64,000 nucleotides of DNA from Epiperipatus broadwayi (taxonomy: Eukaryota > Onychophora > Udeonychophora > Euonychophora > Peripatidae): NCBI GenBank assembly GCA_028023455.1, contig JAQFVV010006215.1:1684580-1748579 (forward strand), given 5' to 3'. Below the pieces are notes generated by a model. The model ran no database searches, was not told the DNA's origin, and worked only from the letters and a program-made list of their open reading frames with translations. The position numbers and the translations under genes are program-made. This document shows positions 12,934-23,485 of the stretch, piece after piece (position 1 is the stretch's first letter; every line of letters starts with the position of its first letter).

Positions 12934-12994
12934 ATATATATGCACACACACTATATTATTATGGGTGTACCATGTAACCCAACCGGTTACAATA

Positions 12995-15900
12995 TATATA
13001 TTGTGCCACTAAGTTTAAAATGAAAGCCAATCAAAAGGAAGAATAGTAATATATATATAAAACAAAAAACAAACATAATTTTATTTTATTTATTAATAGA
13101 TAACCTAGCCATAAAAAGTATGTAAGTATGCATTCATATATGGGTGAAAATAAGTGTAAACAAACACACACATCAACATTTAATTATTTTATTATAAAAG
13201 ATAATAATAGGATTGATTATTAAATTTGGTAATAAAAAAAATAATCATTCTGCTAAAGTATTATTATATTAAAAGAAAATATTAATATGTAATGTTATAT
13301 TTATTATAATTGTTTTTATTTATAGAATGCTTTGGAATGTGGCAGTACAATTTTTTTTTTATATTGTCTGATTGAGGAAAAGACGGGAAGGAAAATAGAG
13401 AAATATAGGGGAAACTCTTGAATTGAGTAACAGAAAAAGTTTGTCTTCCAAAATCTAAAAACAAATTAGAACTTAATTATTCTTTTAGAAAACTACAAAC
13501 AACACAAAGTGTTAAATAAAAGAAATAGGAGATATATATTTCTCTCATTGGCTGAATCTTCCAAAGAGCTGGAGATTTAAAATTTGAACAGATTAATGAA
13601 TTAACCTAAGTTTATGCTTAACTTTCTATATCATTTTATAATTCAGTTTATGATGGTTTTATCATTAAAACAAAAGATAAAATATTTAGATTCACTTATC
13701 CAAGTAATCAACTTATTTCAATCATCGTGTAATACCGCTAGAAGCTTCATTATCAGATCACAGAGCATTTTTCAACAAGCTAAAATAATTCAAATAATAA
13801 TAACGATTTATTATTAATTTATTTGTTAATTTCACAAAATTCTTAATAAGAAAATTAGTTCACATATTTTGTTTGGTAAATATTAATTTTATTTAAAAAC
13901 ATTCAATTTTAAAAAAAAATAGAGAATGTTTATCAATTTTTTATACATATTCAAATATCTATGTATTTTCAAGACAAATAGTTAGAAAAAAATAGTATAC
14001 ATCTTCATTATTTTATAGTTCTTTTTTAAAAAATAAGTGTGGATAAATAAATTTATACTTATAAATATCAATTTTGTAATACATTAAATATATTTTGTTA
14101 TAAAAAACTAAGAACAGATATTTTTACTTGGTTTTTATATAGATTGGAAAAAATAAAAATTTCATTCACTATAATTCATAATTATAAATAAAGTGTAAAA
14201 ATATTAATTGCTCAAATGCATAGTATGGGAAAACAAGGGTTAACCTGTATACAAGACTGGGACAACACAACTACTTATATAACAGAGACAAAAAACAACG
14301 AATACTTAATATTATTGGATCATGAGTATCACAAATTTGCATATCTCTATAGCAGAAATTAGATGTACCAAGAGAAATGATAAAATAAGAACGTTTAAGG
14401 AGGCATGAACTATAGCCAAAATCAAGTATGCATTAAATAAAAAAGAAGCTACTGTCCCTCTATCTAAAAAATGGCTCTAATAAAATTTACATAAATTTGA
14501 ATAAATAACAATAAATTTAATTTCATGCAAATCCAACAAACAATAAACGAATGATTATGATACTCTAAGTATTGAAATCGCTTAGCTAGAATAAAGAGAT
14601 TTAATCCAATGTAAGTCTTTTGTGTTTAAACATTTATTAATTTATTATATTAATTACATAAAATTTCTGCCCTAGGTTCATAATTAAAACATTAACTTGA
14701 CATAAATGATAAACACACAGGATTATATTAAATGATGTGTGGCTAAAACGTCAGTTCTTACTCTTGGAAATGCTAACATTTCTTTAACGTGTAAATTTTA
14801 ATGTTGTAATTATCAATTTATTTCTTATTAAATAATTTCCATTATATTTATTTTTTAGAAGAATAGTAATATAATTACAGAAAGGAGATCTATGAATAAC
14901 AAATTTTAATATAGATTTTTAAAAAAATAAGATTATAAAAAAATGCTATACACATCAGGTATTAATTTATTTATTTATTTATTTCATATCGTTTTATTAT
15001 TAATTTAATTTGTGATCTGTTATGTTTTATATATATTTCATATAGTAAATTTTTTTTGTTATCATTTATCATGGTAATCATTGGTCTCAATTGTATTTCT
15101 AGTTATTTTATTTTGAATCTATGACGGATTAATTTATGTTCAATATTAAAATGAATTTATGATGTTAATTTATTATATTCTTTTATTACACTCAGCAACA
15201 TTTAATATTGGTCTCATAATGTATAATTTTGGTATGTTGACTGCAAGATTAATGTAATGAGATTGGGCAAAGTAGCATAGCTATATCATGGGTGTCTATC
15301 CTATCTTGCACGACACTTGAAATTTATAAATCATTGCAAGTTAGAATTCATCAGTAATAAATTTACTATATTTAGAGGTATTGTTATAATGTTGGTGTTA
15401 TAAATCTAAGGATTCAGATTTGATTATTATGCTAGAACTATCAATAGTCAGGCCAGCAAGACCTGAAGAAGAGAGAATGCCTCGTAAAACCTTGTGCATA
15501 TACTAACATGTGATTATTACTAACAGTTAAATGTAATTGGAAAATTTAAATAAAGTTAATCTTTTCTAAAGACATTCAATACTTAATATTAGATGATGGA
15601 AATAGTCCAATATATAAATACAATTATAATGTTAGTTTCATTTTTTTATGCTGATATATTTATCTGTTATAGCTTTGTCTTACATGTACTGAGCTAGCAT
15701 GGAGTACTATATTCATTGGACTGTTAAAATGTGTTGCCCTTAATATGAGGCCACAATAAATATTATATAGTTAAAAACATCTACTAATACATATAGAAAT
15801 GAAAATTTTTATGCCTTAAAAATATATTATAATTCATAGTAATTTTTCACAACTATATAAAATTTTAAAAGATATAAATATATTAATATTTTTGCAAAAT

Positions 15901-16290
15901 AACATTTGCCATCAACTAGTTAAAAAATATTATGTGGTCATTACAAAGATATAAAAGTTCTTGACAATCATGATTTAAATTAAATCACAGAAAATAGAAT
16001 TCATAAAATCACAGAAATAAAATAGAACAAGTAAAAGATTGTAATTTTTTAACCAATCAATTTAAAAATAAAAAGCAAGAAACTAAATAAAAAGAGAGGT
16101 TCAAACTTGAGATTGTTTAGATTGATAATATTTTATAAGAAATGTTTATATCGTCATAAGGTGATCAACTATAATGGACTAGATAAAGTTCTATAAGAAA
16201 ATGTCATATAGTATCACACAGATCTTAAAGACAAATTAATTTATGGATATAATGGCATCTACACAACACTCTGGTTATATAATTTTGATT
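12995..16290. other. Long AT-rich stretch with no supported gene
   Basis: The composition is very AT-rich throughout, with a TTTA microsatellite near 14963-14985. Segments near 14220-14470 and 15230-15510 are of higher complexity and could be decayed mobile-element fragments. Translation in all frames gives only short runs between stops and no family I recognise. Confidence 0.4.
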
Positions 16291-16295
16291 GATGA

Positions 16296-19200
16296 ACACA
16301 TTATTATTATGATGATTAGTCATCTTCTGGATATCAAATCCCATGCATAACTCAGGCACTTTTTCCAAACTTTTCTATCCTTTGCCCTCACTATCATCAG
16401 TATAGTCACTTAAATGAGTATAGCCATTCAAAATCTGGGTGGTGGGAAAAGAAATTGAAGCAAAATAATAATTACACAGAGTTTAGTTTTGTAATTCGTT
16501 ATTCAAAAATAGACCCATATAAAATATGTTGATCCATCATTCTATTTAGTTATTTTGTGATGCTGCATTTTTCTATATAAAACTTTTTTTTCTGAGATTC
16601 TTTAATACCATATCCAATTGAAAATTTTCAATCCTATTCTATTCTCTGCCATAGCTTTTGAATAAAAACAATTAACACTGAACTTCTTTAGAATCGCTTT
16701 GATATAATCTTTATAATGTAAATGGAGTCTGCCTTTTTTGTGAAAACTATGATCAGGTTTATTAAAAAAACATTTTTGCATTTATATCATATTCAATCCA
16801 ATAAAGATGTGATTTTATAATATTAGCATTATATCAAAAAAAAATTTAAAAATATTGATTTGTCATATGATCTTGCACTTGCAAAAATTTTATAGAGCAT
16901 CCATAACAAAATTACAAGCATGTTGAGGCACTGGCAGAGAAGCAATATTAAGTACTCATATAAATCCATAAATAACAGCTGAGTGCTTTTGAGGTGTGTT
17001 GCCTCATATTCATAGCTACAATAAGTAATGCAGAGTAGGATGTAGATGGTAATATGCAAATTATATGTAAATTGTTTAATTGGGCCAACACTTGGAAATA
17101 TCAAAGCAAGTGTTGCGTCTGTTAATAGTTATTGTTGCTAGTGATAAAATATGCTCCCTTGATTTTACGTTTGCATCCATAAATAAAAAATTTCTAATAT
17201 TATGTTCTTTTGATAGGATGTCCAAGTCTCAATTCCATACAATAAATTAAAGTGACAACTCTATATAAATTAATTTAATGGCAGTATTTCTTTCATTGTG
17301 ATAAAATATTCTATTTTTTAACTTGTACTTCAATATCTAAATTTACTCTTTCTACTTAAAAAGCAAGGAAGATATTTAAGTTGGCATGCATTTTCAAACA
17401 GATAACCATCTTAACTAAAAGTTGCTGAAGATTCTTCTTCCATTATTATCTAATAAAGAATATGGAGTTTTTAAAACATTAATTACTAATCTAAAGTTCT
17501 TTTCCAAACATTAAGTATATTTTGAAAAATATCTTTTGAATAGGCAAAAATAGTACAATCATCAGTGTTGTGTTTATGCATGAATTATGATCAACACAAA
17601 CTCTAAAATATATTTATAATTTATTTATTAATTATAAATATTTAATTCTCTTTTCTGGCAGAGATCTGCCGAAAGCATGCTTAACACATTATAAAAGTCT
17701 TGAATTTCAACTCTTACCTTTTCATGATACTTAATTACAATGAATTTATTTATTAATATAAACAAATATTAAATGTGTATTTACAATATATACAATGTTA
17801 TACCTTCACCTGATACTGTTAGCTTGTATGACATTTAGTTGTCATGCAATTATTACTGCAAGGAATTTCAAGTATCCTTCTAGGCTTAGCTGCCACTTCT
17901 AGCTATACAGTAATAGCTTACCTTGTGAATAAGATGGTGACACTTCCAGATATTCTGCAACAGCTTGTCTCATATCTGAATTAGGTTGTAGCAGCTTCTA
18001 GTTCTAACATGAATTTGCCTCACTACTTTAACCATTGTCTCCCCTTATCTTCAACTGGACTGATTATTTATAGCCAGATCCTTTTCCATAATAAAAACAA
18101 TTGCATTCATTGAGCAGTATCATATATTGCCCTGTTACTGCCATTAGTTATGTGTTATCCATATGTATTTCTATTGGTATGTGATACAGTGAATAATCCG
18201 ATCAAGATCTGGACTAATCCATTAGCTGAAAGTAAGATAAGATATAATGTTCAGCAATATGCTTTGATCAAATTAATAAAAACAATTTATAAATCTTTAT
18301 TTTGTCCTAAATGCTTTCTTGTATTTTCCTGGCAATAAAAACTATATCTTGTTCATCTTGTAATATATAGGGTATATGAGCACAGACTTTCACATGACCC
18401 ACCACTCTCCACACTATCTCATAACACTGATACACTTGAACACATATATGTTGAAAAGATAAATAATTACCAATATACATATTTCATGCTAAACCAGCAA
18501 TCATCGGTGGGTCCAGATTACCATCTCTACACATATATGCTATAAGTGCTCAGATATATATATATATTAAGATAGCCAATCCTCATACTCTAATGGACAG
18601 GCTTCAATCTACTCCACACTCCAACTTTTCAACTATCCATCCAATTGAAAATCTGATTATGGAATGCTCATCTTGATTTTTTTTTTAAAATTACACTGAC
18701 TCCTCATTAATCATTCATCTATGACTAGATCCAATCTAACAAATAAAATCATTGAAGATATCTTTGCTATAGTAAATAATAATGATATTTCAAACAATTA
18801 CTGCAATCTTTCCATATTTTTTTTTCATTTAAAAAAAATTTGAATAGAAGCATTCTTAAGATTCAAGTAGCACAAATATATGAGTTCATATATTTCTAAA
18901 GAAATTCCAATATTTTTCAAGATATTTCACTATTATGTTTTAAAATTCCTCAAGATATCTTGTCAGGACTTGAAATCTTTCTATTTTTAAAATTACAAAG
19001 TGTTCTTTTGACTTCAAGGATATAGTTATTTAAATCTAAATGAGTAGATAGAATGAGAATAATTTTAAAAGTTATCTCAATTCTTATATCATTATTCAAA
19101 TGATAATCAAAAAGTTTTTTCCAACTTTTTTGAATGTCACTGTCATCATATAACATAGTATTATTGTTGGTCTAATAAGATTGTGATACCATTTTTTAGG

Positions 19201-19345
19201 CCCATGTATTGCTTTAAATTCATTAAAAAAAGTCTAAAATGACCACACTCAGTGAATGTCTTAATTCTTTTTGTAGTTGTACTCTAATAATCATTTTTAA
19301 GTCTTCTCAGTTCTTAAACTTCTGCTTTTAAACCTCTATACTTAT
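16296..19345 (-). pseudogene. Non-LTR retrotransposon (LINE) reverse transcriptase remnants
   Basis: Several minus-strand pieces, in the right order but in shifting frames, match the endonuclease/reverse-transcriptase LINE type. From 5' to 3' on the minus strand they are: FFNEFKAIHGPKKW at about 19235-19175, corresponding to the linker before RT; DIQKSWKKLFDYHLN at about 19130-19085; NFKNRKISSPDKI at about 18995-18955, like the usual K-x-GKAPGPDGI motif; TDDCTIFAYSK at about 17563-17530, where the catalytic YADD has become NTDD; and a C-terminal RLHLHYKDYIKAIL-like stretch near 16690. The 3' edge runs into a short TAA/TGA-rich tail at about 16300. The distance between the SPD and DD motifs (about 1.4 kb) is roughly twice what is usual, so something unrecognised has inserted in 17650-18800. 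The element is dead: stops and frameshifts occur throughout. Confidence 0.55.
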
Positions 19346-19709
19346 TATAAAGTTTCGCATTTAATTTATTATTCTGCTAGGGAAAAAATGCCATATTTCC
19401 CTTTTAACCAGATTGCTAATAATAAGATCATTATCAGAAACTAATCATGATTGTCCTTTTTAGTGAACTCAATAATAGATTTATTTGTAACGATTACATA
19501 CTTTTAAAAGAATTCCATTTCTCCATAAAATTGCAATCCTAAAAATTCAAATTAGTAATTTTAATGTTCAGTAGCTGTTGAAATTTATTGCAAAGAATGA
19601 TCATCAAATTTTCTTGTGAATATGATTGTAATACGATCTATTTTTAACGCAATTATCATTTTAATCTTGGAATGGTCTAATTTATGATGTCTAATAAATG
19701 CTTATGTAA

Positions 19710-19847
19710 TATGAACTTCCTTTTTTTTTTTCCATATGTCAAAGCATCGGCCGGGAAGCGAACCCGCAACAACTGTCTGCAAGCAACTGCTTGCAAGGCA
19801 GCTGCGCTGACCTCTCGGCTACCAACGCTTGACTATGAACTTCCTTT
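19710..19847 (-). mobile_element. tRNA-derived SINE with 14-bp target duplication
   Basis: The SINE body (19833 down to about 19724) lies between copies of TATGAACTTCCTTT at 19710-19723 and 19834-19847. On the minus strand it starts GTCAAGCGTTGGTAGCC and contains CTGCCTTGCAAGCAG. It then repeats a 14-bp piece (CTTGCAAGCAGTTG followed by CTTGCAGACAGTTG), continues with GCGGGTTCGCTTCCCGGCC and ends GATGCTTTGACATATGGAAA plus A residues. Apart from the extra 14-15 bases it resembles a tRNA-Gly head like that at 6413. It is less mutated than the copy at 3376. The insert sits in the remains of the upstream LINE region. Confidence 0.82.
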
Positions 19848-20078
19848 GTATTCCAATTTTTAATTGTAAGTATTTATCCTATTTATTAAAATGATTTATT
19901 TGTTATTTTTCTATTTCCTTCTATATTTAAATACCTGTCTAAATCAGTTTCTCTTAATAATTAATTGAGTACAGTACTGTATTATAAAAAATTAGAATAA
20001 AGGACTTTTAAAAAAATGCAGAAAACAAAATTGAGAAGGTTCAGAACCACAATGAGAAAAAAATAAAAATTACATTTT

Positions 20079-20510
20079 GTCAGCTGTTTTTTTTTTTTTT
20101 TGGTAAATTGTCATAATGATAAAAATTTGGGACCTTCCTGTCACAGAACATGATGCAGTGGACTATTTCCAAAGATAAGGGATCCTGCCCTCCCGAAAAG
20201 TAAGCGTAAATGGTCATGTGATTGCACGCTGCCGACGTGAATAAAGTGTAAATATTGTATTTATATATATATTTCAATTTGCTATTAATAAGTTAATCAA
20301 AAAAAAAAAAACTAACTGAAAATATTGTAATTAATTTTTCCACAATCATTTTTTTTTTAAAATAACAGTAATAAAAAATAAAATGTAATTATTAAATATG
20401 ACTTTTCCTAACAGACATTTTTTTTGCAAACATTTGAGATGTGGAGGGGCTGTAGACTTATCAAAAATACAGTCAGCTATCTTGATTTACTTGAAAACTC
20501 ACAAATACCA
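20079..20510. repeat. Dispersed repeat, copy A
   Basis: This segment aligns over about 430 bp with 38950-39370. Shared strings include GATAAAAATTTGGGACCTTC, GATGCAGTGGA, ATTTCCAAAGATA and AATAAAAAATAAAATGTAA. The copies are clearly diverged. No protein or RNA origin is recognised and no terminal repeats or duplications were identified. An 84-codon open frame overlapping its right side is not conserved in copy B. Confidence 0.6.
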
Positions 20511-20647
20511 AAAAACATTCTTAAATATAATGCTAAGGCAAAAGATGTCTAAAAAACAAGTGAAGAATTTTAGAATGCAGACATTAGAAAAAAATTACTT
20601 ATATAATTATGTAGATAGTTATTGTTTAATAAAATTCAAGTATCAAT

Positions 20648-21198
20648 ATTAGGCTGACCAAACCGACTCAATCAAAAATCAGGATATGACGACCAATCGT
20701 TTTTACTGCATTGCATCATTTTTTTATAAAACTCTCTTCCTGTGTATATTCGTCATTGTAAATACCCTTTCTCTTTGGCATGCTGACTGTTATTTAGGGT
20801 TATTAATATTCCTATTAATTTTATCACTGTAGAAAATTAATATCAACAAAGAACTAGCAAAACTACACTGTCAATCAAAGCATGTGCAAGCGCAGTTCAA
20901 TTTGTAGCCTATAAAAATCCAACTGCACATGCTACAGGATAAGGTTGGATATGAGAACATGTCTAGCTTGTGAACCTAGCCATATCTGTTTTTGTGTTGG
21001 AATTTGCTTGAAATGGACAAAGAGGAGCAAGAAACTATCATTTTTGCAATGAATTATTTATGTAAAACAAATAATAATTATGTGTATTTGAAAATCAGGC
21101 CATACAACAGTCCCAAAAAGACATTTCAAGGACACTGGGATATCAAACCAAAAAAAAGGAACAAATCCTGAAAAATCAGTATGTCTGGTCACCCTAAT
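20648..21198. mobile_element. Non-autonomous DNA transposon (MITE), 551 bp
   Basis: The left end ATTAGGCTGACCAAAC and the reverse complement of the right end ATTAGGGTGACCAGAC form inverted terminal repeats with two mismatches in 16. The element is flanked by CAAT at 20644-20647 and 21199-21202, which fits a 4-bp target duplication. The interior is AT-rich and does not encode a transposase. From ATG at 21013 a 52-codon frame (MDKEEQETIIFAMNYLCK...) runs into the right terminal region. It could be the start of a lost transposase, but may be incidental. The superfamily is not assigned. Confidence 0.6.
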
Positions 21199-21366
21199 CA
21201 ATGTGGCTCTATAGAACAATGCCAATTTTTTTTCTCTCCATTTTTGATTGGAATGCATCTCACCATAAACTAATCGAAAACAACCTGTGTAGTATTTTTA
21301 ACTAAATAACAAATTTATGTTAAATATTTTGAATTGTGTATATGAGTACTGTTCAAAATATAGATT

Positions 21367-21748
21367 TAAATAGAGCACATTTCCATTGGTGCAATTTTCA
21401 CTCTAGTATAACTTTGTTGTTATAACCAATTTGTATTAATTTTAATTCATTGTAATTTAATGTATCTTGAGTATCTAGGGAACACTATAGACAAGTTCCC
21501 TACCTTATGTCAATTGTGTTCAACTCTAATAATTATTGTCATCCAATGGGATTATTTATGCAATCTTCCTTTTGTATTATTCTCGATTTATCACCTCGCA
21601 ATTATGAAGCTGCCTTGGGTTGTCATACTGTAACCCATAATATGTAATGTATGCAGATCATCAGCTGCAATTTACTTGTGTATTGTCAGTCTTGTACCTT
21701 GCTCTGTGAAATAAAGTTTCCTTTTGAAATGTAAATAGAGCACATTTC
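21367..21748 (+). mobile_element. Retroposed unit (LINE 3' end or processed transcript) with 17-bp duplication
   Basis: The insert at 21384-21731 lies between perfect copies of TAAATAGAGCACATTTC at 21367-21383 and 21732-21748. Its right end is GTGAAATAAAGTTTCC followed by TTTTGAAATG. It therefore carries a poly(A) signal close to its 3' end, but no poly(A) tail. This fits a 5'-truncated LINE copy whose 3' UTR ends in AATAAAG, or a processed RNA inserted by LINE machinery. Related 3' endings occur near 35078 (CAATAAAGTTACTTTTGAAA) and 2557. No open frame is present in the 348 bp. Confidence 0.65.
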
Positions 21749-21777
21749 GAAGAATGTATGAGCTAGCCTTATATATA

Positions 21778-22093
21778 CACCCGGGTCTCATTTTATGCGG
21801 ATTTATTTAATGCGATTTTGAAGTTATGCGATTCAAGTTTCTTCTTAATATCTTTGTATGCAGTTTTCTTTTATGCGATAAAAATTATTAGATCAGAAAT
21901 CGAGCTCCGATAATGCTCTATTACTTTAAATATTATAAATTTCACATACTCGTCATATTTAAAGTAATAGCGCATTATCGGAGTTCAACTTCCATCTAAT
22001 AATTTCAATATTTACAGCGCTTTATAATAGTACTGTAATGGATTTTATACAATAAAGTTCATAATTCACTTAAAATCAGGATTTCCCCATTTT
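21778..22093 (+). mobile_element. Left part of a TA-inserting DNA transposon, split by the LTR element
   Basis: The terminus CACCCGGGTCTCATTTTATG at 21778 is the inverted counterpart of CATAAAACAAGACCCAGGTG ending at 30466, with a few differences. Each is flanked by TATA, so a TA target duplication is likely. Subterminal TTATGCGA-type motifs occur four times on this side (about 21793-21880), and the right arm has two or three in inverse orientation. This arrangement resembles pogo/Tigger-type Tc1-mariner relatives, but no transposase was identified. The two parts add up to about 1.4 kb once the nested LTR element (22098-29338 plus one ATAT) is removed. Confidence 0.55.
21884..22004. repeat. 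Long imperfect inverted repeat
   Basis: The arms 21884-21931 and 21955-22004 face each other across about 24 bases. The inner arm CTCCGATAATG...ATTACTTTAAAT is matched by ATTTAAAGTAAT...CATTATCGGAG, and the outer parts ATTATTAGAT and ATCTAATAAT also pair. It lies inside the left arm of the DNA transposon. Confidence 0.7.
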
Positions 22094-22944
22094 ATATTGT
22101 AACAGTCAGAAAACGTGTGACTCGTAAACATAGTGCAGAATTCGACCACCATACAGAACAGCAGCACCATCGAGTAGCGAAGCCACCCGTGGTACTGAGT
22201 TCGAACATAATTTATCGGTTCCACAATACCACCCACGAAACAATGCATCTGATGGGACATTAGTAAATATTTCCTTAGGCACAGTGGTCAGGGATATGCA
22301 AGAGACTCATGATTTTATTCTCGAGTTAGCCAATAATCAAACTAATATTAATTAAACATTCATATTTACATAATCGAGGAAATATTATATAGAATGGGTA
22401 TCGAATAAATGAAATGTAACTGCAGACGTATAGTTTAAAATTATTTATTAACACATTTTAATAAGACAATCATTTACTAATAATATTTTGTGGATTTAAA
22501 GCTTCAGTAGCGGGATTTGCGACATGATTATATTTTAAAGAATACATTTATTTATTTAGACATTATTTTATATTGAGGATTTCAGTAGCGGTATTTCCGA
22601 TACTGAAATGTTTACAAAAGGAATTCACTTATTTGAAGGCGTAATCTAGCTACCTAAAATTCTTGAGTAAGTATTTCTAATGCATGCCTGGAGGGATTTA
22701 TACCTTTGCAATGCAAGAGTCTAAAGTATGGGTTATAAGAGTAATGGCAGACATATATTTATTTAATTAAAATATTTATTTATAACTAAGGGCAAACATT
22801 TATTTGAGAGTGAATTATGAAGATAATGCAGAGGCGGAGTGATATATAGAATAATAGAATTAAGTAAAGGAACACGTGGTATGCTTTAGAAAGGCGATAT
22901 GGAATGGCAGTATATTGAAACTGCAATGCCGCGAATGGGTTTAT

Positions 22945-23485
22945 AAGAGTGTCGGGCTGGTCTCTGCCTCAGCCCGATGAAGTAAGGTGTCACATAAGCA
23001 TAACCAGGGACAAGCGGTCCATGTCGCAGTTTTGCCGGCTGGCTGCATGACATGGTCAAGTCCTACGGGAGCACCCATTATGCCCGCTTGTGTAGGACGA
23101 CTGGGGTTAATTTCAACCCTGAAGAATCCGGAAATTTCACGGCGGAATGGGTCATCGTGTCTCTACAACGTAACACATGTATACTGTATAAACGATTATG
23201 ATGAGGTTTAAATAGATTTCTGACTCGGCCCTACATTACCAACATTTACTCAAGAACTCTGGCGACTCTCAAAGAAATGTGATTTTCTAGAATTATTCAT
23301 TAGATTTAATAAATACAAAACATATATAAACTGGGAGTTATTACAACTAATATGCCAGCCATTTGCGAAGTAGTAGACCCTGCATTACAATAAATGATGC
23401 ACTGAATGCGTGTCGATTTATATGAAAGTGAAGTTATTAAGGAAATAAGAATGTCAGGCTGGTCTCTGCCTCGGCCCGACGAAGT
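22945..23485. repeat. Duplicated hairpin module inside the LTR
   Basis: Two segments of about 40 bp (22945-22985 and 23446-23485) share ATAAGAxTGTCxGGCTGG and TCTCTGCCTC, and both end CCCGA-GAAGTA. The first copy folds as TCGGGCTG with CAGCCCGA around a 10-base loop. The LTR at 26726-29338 has both modules. The solo LTR at 56057-58625 lacks the second one. Confidence 0.65.

Larger units (their letters stand above)
7327..12991. mobile_element. Probable old LTR-like element, interrupted by a nested solo LTR
   Basis: The left edge TGTAACGGG at 7327 and the right edge CCGGTTACA ending at 12991 form a TG...CA pair with inverted ends. Both sides are flanked by ATAT-type sequence, the duplication used by the other LTRs in this window. 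Removing the nested solo LTR (10221-12937) leaves about 2.9 kb, similar to the other LTRs. The right end carries a small palindrome, TGTAACC...GGTTACA at 12973-12991, in the same place as the terminal hairpins of the two other LTR families. I found no internal protein remnant, so it is best read as a third-family solo LTR or a fragment. Because the flanks are simple TA repeats, the duplication alone is weak evidence. Confidence 0.45.

Noticed and set aside
13614-13817. 67-codon plus-strand frame
   Set aside because: It is AT-driven, with isoleucine/phenylalanine bias and no conserved feature.
22987-23211. A 74-codon plus-strand frame that recurs in each family 1 LTR
   Set aside because: It recurs only because the LTR copies are nearly identical. 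It runs antisense to the element and is broken or shifted in the older solo copy.
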